Assembly (NCBI GenBank): GCA_036897485.1
Contig: JAYMTF010001171.1
Span: 1 to 25,676 of the forward strand
Length of the DNA stretch: 25,676 nt
From: Pelargonium nanum
Lineage: Eukaryota; Streptophyta; Magnoliopsida; Geraniales; Geraniaceae
Reading direction: 5' to 3'
Shown here: positions 18,704-25,676 of the stretch, piece after piece
How the letters are laid out: every line of letters starts with the position of its first letter
Numbering within the stretch: the stretch's first letter is position 1
Position numbers and translations under genes: made by a program
Notes under the pieces: model-generated
Told to the model about the DNA's origin: nothing
Database searches by the model: none
The model's input: only the letters and a program-made list of their open reading frames with translations

Positions 18704-20777
18704 ATGGCTTCTCGATTCAGATCCTTCGCAAAACCAGCTGCAACTATCTTCAAATCCACCATAAACAAACCCTCCATCAATCCCAAGGTCTCTCCTCTTC
18801 TCACTGCTCGCTCCTTCCTCGCAACCTCAAGGCAAGTTTTTTTTTTTTTTTTTTTAATTGAGATTTGTTATTTAGGTCATGATCTGAAATGGGTTCTCAA
18901 GTTTATAGCATTTGGGACTTGTGATTTAGGTCATTTTCTGAATTGGGTTCTGAATTTACCATAATTTGTGACCTTGGAACTTGAATTTCAGGCCAATTGC
19001 TCAACTGGGTTGTCTTCAATCTCTGCTCCCTCTTCACTCGGCGGTCTCTTCGTCTCGGCTCACGTCTTGCCTCGGCATCGATTCCACGAGCTCGAGGTCA
19101 CTGTCTCAGGGTATGCTCTCCAGTGCAAATCCTGGAGTTTGATAGCCACAATGTATTATGCTTTATTATCTGTAAGCAACTTTTTGTACTTTATAATTTA
19201 TTGGCCTTTTTCAATAGTTTAACATGAAATTAAATGTGAACCATTAGGTGTTAATTTGAGCTCGGTATGTTAGATTTTGTTCCAAAATTCATAGTTTTTT
19301 CTTATGTTTCCAGCATGAGCTTCATATGGTTCATGCTTGATTGCAAAGAAACATCAAAAGATAAGTAAAACAATGTTGTCTTCATTCAGTTATTAGTGAT
19401 AAATTTGAATATTGCTTTGAGCAAGTGCAACAATTCTAGGAGGCGTTTATGCAATTTTTGTTGGATAAATAATTGATGAATTTCTAGATGTGCATTGAAA
19501 CTGGATTAACTGATCACGTCTTTGCAAAGAGAAGATGGTTGGATAAAAGATCTTATTTTTACCCCCAGAAACTATTATCGTACTTGGTGCTGAATGTCGG
19601 TGGTGCTTATAATACAACTAGTTGACAAGGTCATAATGTAACTTCTTTGAGAACTGGTTGCATTATTCATCATAACCCGTTCGACCAGAAAGCATATTGG
19701 ATTTGTTTTATGATTCTGTGTATACCATTTCCATTCGTCTTTTGGTAGATTTGTTTACTTCTGAACACTTGAATTCCATAGCATTTTTGCTACTAGTAAA
19801 AATGCTCTGTTGTTGAACAAACTATGCCTGGAGTCCTAAACACTAAACTAGATATTTCTTTCAAGAATGTGTCTATTGCGGACAAGAAAAATCAAACTAT
19901 CTTTATTGGGAAACAAACTCCTCTTTGGTTTGGACATATATTTGCTCTTGCCCTAAAGGAAAGAGTTGTTAAAGTAGTTCAGAGGCTATATTAGAAAGTA
20001 AGTTCACACAACCAGATCAAGTTGCGCTCGTGCATTTTTGTCCCAATATGAATGTTCTTTTTTTTTTCTTAAGAAGTTAGTTATGCATGAATTACCAGTA
20101 TTATCTATATAATAAGTTTGTTAGTATCCCTTGAGTTTCTTACAACACATGTTGACGGGATATAAGAACACTAACTTTCCCTTAGTTTTCTCAAAACCGG
20201 AAACCAAGACACTCATTCTATGGATATACTTCCATACACAATTCTCATTTTCCGACTAACTTCGAAACTGACAAAAATATTAGAAATTGGTAACTTCAAT
20301 CTAAAAGATGTCGTCGTCTAATAGAAGTCTTGTTAGCTACCAAGTGAGGCTCACCGTTAAATGTACTATGAGCTGTTTAGTTCAGACTAGATCGAGGGCA
20401 ATTCGTATTGTCCATTAGGAATCTCTCACTCGTCTTTGAGTCTTAGCTTCAGTTGAGCTGTGTTTAATTCTATGGTTATTTGTCGATAAAAGCAGCTTAT
20501 ATGTGACAGCCTGCACTTGCTTGTCTTTCAATCTGGCATAGTTAGTTCAGTCCTCCCGAGAATGACAATTCTCGGTACATATGGAGACAGATTTTGCAAT
20601 GTTTCTATATTTCTAACTTAGTCGTATCTAGAGACCATTTGTTTTCCGACTTTGGCCTTTTGTGTTTATTTGCTATATATAATGTCTTGAACTACCGAAG
20701 AAGTTTGTTTCTTCCCATTTTCGCAACCATTTGATATTTGTATTTCTTCAGTACTAGGTCTCAGCGGGCCTCGATAA
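18704..20777 (+). CDS. NOXY2: NOXY2-like small mitochondrial protein, three exons (two possible C-termini)
   Basis: Exons are 18704-18831, 18992-19110 and 20752-20777, encoding 90 aa that end SLSQVLGLSGPR. Intron 1 is GC-AG (AAG|GCAAGT ... TTTCAG); intron 2 is GT-AG, 1,641 bp. If intron 2 is retained, the frame runs to a stop at 19140-19142 and gives 92 aa ending SLSQGMLSSANPGV. The N-terminus MASRFRSFAKPAATIFKS is basic, Ser/Ala-rich and lacks acidic residues, as in mitochondrial presequences. The core RPIAQLGCLQSLLPLHSAV...RLTSCLG is the family hallmark. Family knowledge: Arabidopsis NONRESPONDING TO OXYLIPINS 2 is a mitochondrial protein needed for 9-lipoxygenase oxylipin responses; its molecular function is unknown. 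From memory, relatives carry both kinds of C-terminus. The long T-run directly after the 5' splice site (18837-18855) is an oddity. The assignment rests on the junction-spanning match and correct phases. Confidence 0.88.
18832..18991 (+). other. GC-AG intron 1 of NOXY2-like gene
   Basis: The 5' splice site is CAAG|GCAAGT, an otherwise perfect consensus with GC in place of GT. The acceptor is AATTTCAG. It restores codon AGG across the junction and the conserved RPIAQLGCLQSLLPLHS frame; the nearby GT at 18836 would not. Confidence 0.85.
19111..20751 (+). other. Intron 2 of NOXY2-like gene
   Basis: The donor is CAGG|GTATGC and the acceptor TTTCTTCAG. Its 1,641 bp show no second gene, no clear TE and no repeats beyond T-runs (about 20057). 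Its first 32 bases double as coding sequence in the intron-retained form. Confidence 0.7.
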
Positions 20778-21404
20778 AAGACTGAAGTTATGGAAGAATA
20801 AGATGGCGGTGTATGGATCAGAATCATCACTTCTCTTCATGTGATGTGTTATCGGTTTGCAATTTTACTTTATTTTCACAGTTCAGTAATGCACAAACCT
20901 AGCTGCAAGAATTGAACTCTCCAGTTATTCTTGTATCAGTAGTGCGCGAAACTTTTTCCTTTGAGTCGATCCGTTTTTATTGCTGTGGGTTTGCAGCAAT
21001 GTGTTATTACTATGCCATTACTTTTCTGCATAAATATTTCTGTTGATTGTGAAAATTTTGGGGTGTAAATATGAAATTTCTTGCGATGGTACAAAATGAT
21101 GGGTCGACTAATGAAATATGAACTAAACAAATTCAATGACCCAATAAGGGTTGGGCCCTTGAAAATGTACAAAAAAATGTGGATGGATTTTACGTACAAC
21201 ATGTACGGATTCATGCAAATTTGTCTAATTCGGCCAAAAAGTTAATCGATGTTATTATATGTAACTCGAGCTCGCAAAAATTGCGGATAAAGTTTCGTGT
21301 GCACTCGAGTTCGTTTCTTAATTGCTAAATCTAGACCCAATTAATTTTGGGTTCGTGTCTAGTTGTCATTAAGAAGTTACGAAATGGGTAAACTTGGTAC
21401 TCAT
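20778..21404. other. 3' UTR of NOXY2-like gene and intergenic DNA
   Basis: No gene is supported. The first few hundred bases are a probable 3' UTR. The following AT-rich DNA shows no clear feature before the SINE. Confidence 0.5.
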
Positions 21405-21416
21405 CTAAGCATACTT

Positions 21417-21624
21417 TTTTTCGGTTTATACCATGGGTTCCGAGCGGGCCCGCACACTCGCGGTTGACACCTTTAAGCCGTTTTACCACATCCATACTAA
21501 TTCTCATTCAAGGTTTGTTCACATCACCTCTCTCCATGGGTGTGTTGAGCGGGGATCGAATGCAAACGCTCTTTCCACTCATACACCTTGAGTTGCCAAC
21601 TGCGTCACTACCTTTGGGTCTCAC
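21417..21624 (-). mobile_element. tRNA-derived SINE, copy B, with target-site duplication
   Basis: Read on the minus strand, it starts with a tRNA-like head. An A-box-like TGGCAACTCAAGG is followed by the B-box GCATTCGATCCCC (21563-21551). It ends in ACCGAAAAAAA. The body matches copy A (8125-8209) through CTTAAAGGTG, CAACCGCGAGT and GCGGGCCCGCTC. It is flanked by near-identical 12-mers, CTAAGCATACTT (21405-21416) and CTGAACATACTT (21625-21636), 10 of 12 matching, as expected for LINE-assisted target-primed insertion. The length, about 208 bp, fits a plant SINE. Confidence 0.82.
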
Positions 21625-21636
21625 CTGAACATACTT

Positions 21637-22248
21637 AAACCTCGAGTAGGTCGAATTTCAATTAGGTATTTTTAACCTGAAACCTTAATTTCTCAACCAA
21701 AATTATCTTTGTTTCAAAAAAAAAAAAAGTGGGGACACGCACTATAAGTCACAAACTCTTCAAGTGGTGTCAACATGGTTAAGACAAACAAACAAAAAAC
21801 CAAAGCATATGAGGCATAGAAATGGAATAATATGGTGTGGCTCTTGGCTTTATGTGCCTGCAAAGAGCCATCTTCTTCCCCAATGTGTCTCTCTCTTTAT
21901 GCATTGGTGGGGTTTGTTTGTTTCTTTTGCCATTTATGAGTTGGTTTCATTCAATTTTATCCTCTTTTTGGTCTTATCTTATCACCACATCATCCACACT
22001 TCAAAGGCAAGTGTATATATAGCCTCAACCATTACTATTTATTGAGAGCAATACAAATTTCACCAATATTATTCCTCACTCTTACCACAAAAAGTACAAC
22101 AATTTAGATGCTTTAATGTGTAGGAGTAAGAAAATAATGAAAATTATAAACACATTACTTTTTTTGGCATTAGACATGTATTATTTTCTTTCTTAAAATA
22201 AATATTCAGTTTCTCTAATATATCAAAATAATATAATATTTTAGTTAA
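21637..22248. other. Intergenic, AT-rich
   Basis: It contains an A-run near 21715-21729 and short open frames (21764-22045) with no recognisable domain or splice partner. No gene was seen. Confidence 0.5.
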
Positions 22249-22257
22249 TTAATTATA

Positions 22258-22465
22258 GAGAATAAAGAATCTAAGCCAACAAATATTTGGCTTAGCCTAA
22301 GCTAAGCTAATGAGGTGATGACACCTCATTTAATTTCACTCATACCCACCCAAGTGAATTGGTGGGAGCGGAGCGACCCAGATCCAATATTTTTAATGAG
22401 GTGTCATAATCTCATTGGTGACTTAGCCTAAGCCAAATAATTCTTGGCTTAGGATCCTTAACCTC
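22258..22465. mobile_element. 208-bp MITE with long terminal inverted repeats and 9-bp target-site duplication
   Basis: The left arm is 22258-22330 and the right arm 22395-22465. Both ends begin GAG..TAA.GAT.CTAAGCCAA and continue with ATTTGGCTTAG.CTAAG, ending in GACACCTCATT, so the inverted repeats are about 70 bp with scattered mismatches around a 64-bp loop. TTAATTATA flanks the element directly on both sides (22249-22257 and 22466-22474). A 9-bp duplication plus long inverted ends suggests a Mutator-like origin; the AT-rich target makes superfamily assignment tentative. There is no coding capacity. Confidence 0.82.
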
Positions 22466-22554
22466 TTAATTATATATATGCATTAATTATCAATAACATT
22501 TTTAAGTAAATTAATAATTAAGTCTCGGTTTTGAGTATTGTGTATAAAAAAAAC

Positions 22555-22665
22555 ACTTGTTGGGAGAGCTAGCTAGGATGTTCCCGGCTCGAGTGTGGAT
22601 TAGTCTGAGTGGAGACAACCGTGGTTAATCGCATACCCATATCGAAAACCTCATGAAAAACTAAA
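22555..22665 (+). mobile_element. Possible SINE fragment related to copy A
   Basis: TTGTTGGGAGAG and CGGCTCGAGTGTGGATTAGTC resemble TTGGTAGGGAGAG and TGGCTCGAATGAAGATTAGTT of copy A at 8069-8131, in the same order. Both then carry a CCTCATG stretch before an A-rich end. Divergence is high and the 5' head is missing. Confidence 0.35.
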
Positions 22666-23224
22666 TAATAATCAGAATCAGAATCAATTTTTTATTCATA
22701 ATATATCCTTAATTTTTAAAAATTAATAAAAAAATACACTCCATAAAATAAGCTAATTATTAATCAACTAGAAATTACTATTACAGTTTAAGACAATAAA
22801 TTAACTATTACATACCTCATACGGTCTACAGAGAAGCTCGAACCCAAAACTTCAAAGAAAATCCAAAATGTTTAAATCGTTCGCCCCAATGTGTCTCGAC
22901 AAGTATAATTAGTTAGTGTCATATGTATTACAAAATTTTGTTGCATGTAATTCTAAACTATAATGAATTCAAATCATAAAAATAGATAAATAGGCATCAC
23001 ATGTCACTCATACACATATATAAATGTAAACAAAAAAATTAAGTACAAAAATTCACCACTTCATGAGTCCATCACCCTACACCCAAACCAGCTCCTATAT
23101 CTTTTTACACTTGCAACTGTAGGTGGGTCATGATCTCAAAGTCTATTAACAATAACAATAATCATCATAATTATCATCAATTCTATAAAACTATAGAGCT
23201 CTCTACAAATTTAATCTCAAGTTC
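22666..23224. other. Intergenic and probable 3' UTR of DUF1685 gene
   Basis: AT-rich with no gene. The last ~150 bases before 23225 probably contain the 3' UTR of the minus-strand DUF1685 gene. Confidence 0.5.
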
Positions 23225-24982
23225 CTAACAAGACTCTTGGTGCATTACAAGTGCAACAGTTTTAGCCCAAAACCTCAAATGTTTCTTCATATCATGAGCT
23301 GAAGAATTGGACACTCTTGGCACTCTCAGATTCAGCAATGGAGAGTCTGGTTTCTTGATCAACCATGCCTCTGATAAATAAGGTCTCATCACAGCTCTCA
23401 TCTTCACAACATCTTCATCATCATCATCTTCATCAACAACTTCAAGATCTTCATCAAGAAACATTAATGGTGGTTTGTTAGGGTTTTGGAGCTTGTTGTT
23501 GTTCTTGTGGGCAAGTCCAGGGACTAGGGTCACCATTCTTGAAGTTAAATCTTCCTTGTTGAATATGAACCCTAGGTCCATGAACCCTTTGACTTCTTCA
23601 AGCTCTAGCTCTCTCAGGGTCTTGCAGCTCATTGATTTCTCCAATGTGGCCATGTTTGTGCTGACCAAGGAGCTTGAAGATGAGGTGTGCCTGAGAGACT
23701 TGGGATGGTGGTGGTGGTGGTGGTGCTTTTGGGTTGATGGTGATGAAGATAGAGACCTAGTTCTCTTGGTTTGATGATCAAGATTGAGTCTTGTGGGTCT
23801 CTCTAGTTTGTGTCCATCATCCTAGAAATGGGTGACAACAAAGACAAATTAAAATGTTAAAATTGTGTTCAAGGAATGGCACTACGATGAAATTGATGTC
23901 TTGGTTCGAGTCAGAAGACAATCTCGTTCGTAAATAAGGATAAAGATGCATGCAGAAAGGTCTACTCAGATCTAAATAACGAGTTTGAGTCAGAAAAAAT
24001 ATCTCATCTTAAAAATAAAAATATAGTCAGCATACATGAGTAATTGCCTTAGATGTTACGATAGTCACTTCGAATGAAAAATAATAATAATCTTGCCCCA
24101 AATCATGATTAAAATTGTGTGAAAAAATAACTTTCTTCAGATCTCATAATAGTTTGTAAAGAAACTCAGCCCAAGAAAATGACAAAATGACATACAAAAA
24201 TAACCTTTATATTATTGATCAATTAGCATTTTTCACTTATAAAAATCACCACACACAACTCATAGTTCTCATTACGATAGATTCTAGTTCGGAAAGAACA
24301 TCATACTATCTTTTGAAAATAAAAAATACACTTTACTTTTCAGTTATGTCATTTTTATATTCTCAAAGTATAATATTTATCATTAACACTAGTAATGATT
24401 AACAATTTCACAAACAAGTACGTAACTTTAGATAAGTCATTTTATATAGCTCCTTAATTTGTGTATAAAAAACTCCATAACAACAATAGATCGACTTGCA
24501 GATCTCATGAAGAGAAATTCTTGTAAAAAGAAAAGTAAAACGACGTACAAAAACGAGTTTCTCAAATTCTATACCGAACAATAAGACTGTAAGAACCTCG
24601 TGCACCGAACTTTTTCTAGAAAAAGATAAAATGGTTACAATTCTTAAAGCTTTTTGGGTATTCACAAAGACAAGAACTAAACCTGTTGTGTTGCAGTAGT
24701 AGTAGTGATGAGACTATCCAGAGAAGAAGTATCAGAATTGTTTCCTTCTTGTTCTTGATCTTGCACAAGACCAGACAACGAATCCGAGGATGTTTCTTGA
24801 TCTTGAAGAAGTGAAAATTCAGACAAAACTTGGTCATCACTACCAAAAAGTAGTGAAGCTGAAGCTGAAGAAGCTGTGTCTGGTGAGACACAAATGATTT
24901 GGTGAAACCAAAGACGATCCATAGTACCTAAGAGACAATTACTAGAAGAGAAGCTATGATCTGTAGTTGTAGTAGTAGCCAT
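23225..24982 (-). CDS. DUF1685 family protein, two exons
   Basis: Exon 1 is 24982-24683 and exon 2 is 23821-23225, separated by an 861-bp GT-AG intron (CAACAG|GTTTAG ... TTTCTAG|GATGATGG), phase 0. The product is 298 aa. The ATGGCT context favours 24982; an in-frame ATG at 25021 would add 13 residues, and MDRLW at 24922 is a later option. The N-terminal part has DRLWFHQI (22-29), seen in one branch of the family, then an acidic Ser-rich stretch, then a basic linker with seven His (133-139). The DUF1685 domain spans about 168-297: ELELEEVKGFMDLGFIF, EDL..RMVTLVPGL, an acidic insert LDEDLEVVDEDDDDEDV, RPYLSEAWL (247-255), and the C-terminal helix HDMKKHLRFWAKTVA. The biochemical function of the family is unknown. 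There is no signal peptide or membrane segment. It is convergent with the NOXY2-like gene. Confidence 0.88.
23822..24682 (-). other. Intron of DUF1685 gene
   Basis: AT-rich, no second gene, no TE signature. Short open frames inside have no domain. Confidence 0.75.
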
Positions 24983-25021
24983 TGAAGAAGAAAATGGGAG
25001 GAACTGTGAAGAAGAGAACAT

Positions 25022-25676
25022 TAAATTTAGAGAATATGTATGAGAAGATGAAGATGGAATAAAATAAAATAAATTAAGTGAAGGCAAATGAAAGTGTGGA
25101 AAGTGAGGTGGAGGAACCTATTGGAAGATGTGGTGTGGAGTATTGGATTGTCTACACTCCATACATCTTTGGATGCTAAGTGACAACACCATGTGTCGTT
25201 TTTGGTATTGCATTTATTTATGCCCACATGATCAATAGTTCAAATGCCATTTTTACAACTCTTAGTGGGTCCTCAATATGGCTCAATTTGAAGGTATAGT
25301 CTAAGTAGAGCGGACAGTTTAGACTAAATTTGCGGGCTCCCAACACTTGATCCTAATCCAATCAATTGTTGGGCTGGGCCGGACAAACCACGCAATTCAG
25401 TGTGTTTTATGCCTAAAATTTCAAACTTGATCTAAATAACCCGACCAACCCAAACTATTTTAAGGTTGGGTTAGAATTAGGATTTAACAACCCGAGCCTG
25501 ACCTGAAACCCGATTTACCAACTCCAAGTCTAAGTGTGCAATAGAGCTAAATAATATATCATGCTTGATCAACCTGTCTGCACTCGAAACTCAACTCACA
25601 TTTGTGTGTGGTTTTTTTTTTATACAGAAAGGTGCCGAAATCCTATCTTGCAACGGCCTAAAGACATATATAATCA
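25022..25676. promoter_or_regulatory. Upstream region of DUF1685 gene and repeat-like DNA
   Basis: Immediately upstream on the minus strand lies a CT-rich and A/T-rich stretch (TTATTTTATTTTATT near 25057-25072) that could be leader or TATA-like. Beyond about 25270 the sequence is full of GGGTTGGG, GGGCTGGGCCGG and AACCCGA words, typical of a degenerate dispersed plant repeat. No gene was seen up to the window end. Confidence 0.4.

Noticed and set aside
21764..22045. Plus-strand open frame of 93 codons
   Set aside because: Low-complexity hydrophobic residues from T-rich DNA, no conserved motif and no splice partner.
1..25676. CRISPR array, phage, operon, viral insertion or organelle DNA
   Set aside because: No regularly spaced repeats, no viral or organellar genes, and all coding regions are intron-containing plant nuclear genes.

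Overview
The window is nuclear DNA from a flowering plant, most likely a eudicot. Five spliced protein-coding genes are embedded in long, AT-rich, TE-littered intergenic DNA. Introns have GT-AG or GC-AG ends, start codons sit in plant-type contexts, and all five products belong to plant families: CNR8-type PLAC8, S1FA, legume-lectin receptor kinase of clade VIII, NOXY2-like and DUF1685. The species cannot be fixed from the sequence. There is no bacterial, viral, CRISPR or organellar content.

Layout. 1-999: upstream region of gene 1. 1000-3550 (+): three-exon cell-number-regulator-8-like PLAC8 gene, with a MITE-like insertion in intron 1. 4689-6360 (-): two-exon S1FA-like gene, tail-to-tail with gene 1; its intron carries a decayed tandem copy of part of its own second exon. 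6361-6700: probable S1FA promoter with a site II (TGGGCY) cluster. 6700-10860: gene-poor, with an RNase-H-like retroelement remnant, a tRNA-derived SINE and degenerate repeats. 10862-13079 (-): L-type lectin receptor kinase (LecRK-VIII type) with an intron in the lectin domain; as written it carries a one-base frame disruption in a G/C homopolymer between the lectin and kinase halves. 13080-18700: long intergenic region with ACGT-core motifs near the LecRK gene and repeat-like DNA further out. 18704-20777 (+): NOXY2-like small mitochondrial protein gene with a GC-AG first intron and two possible C-termini. 20780-23220: a second copy of the same SINE family with a target-site duplication, and a 208-bp MITE with 9-bp target-site duplications. 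23225-24982 (-): two-exon DUF1685 gene, tail-to-tail with the NOXY2-like gene. 25022-25676: its upstream region and repeat-like DNA.

The genes do not form a functional cluster; they are ordinary neighbours with separate roles (organ-size or metal-related membrane protein, small basic membrane or nuclear protein, cell-surface kinase, mitochondrial protein, unknown). I see no novel multi-gene system. The points most worth checking are the LecRK homopolymer frameshift, the partial exon duplication inside the S1FA intron, the GC-AG intron with alternative C-termini in the NOXY2-like gene, and the two non-autonomous elements with recognisable target-site duplications.
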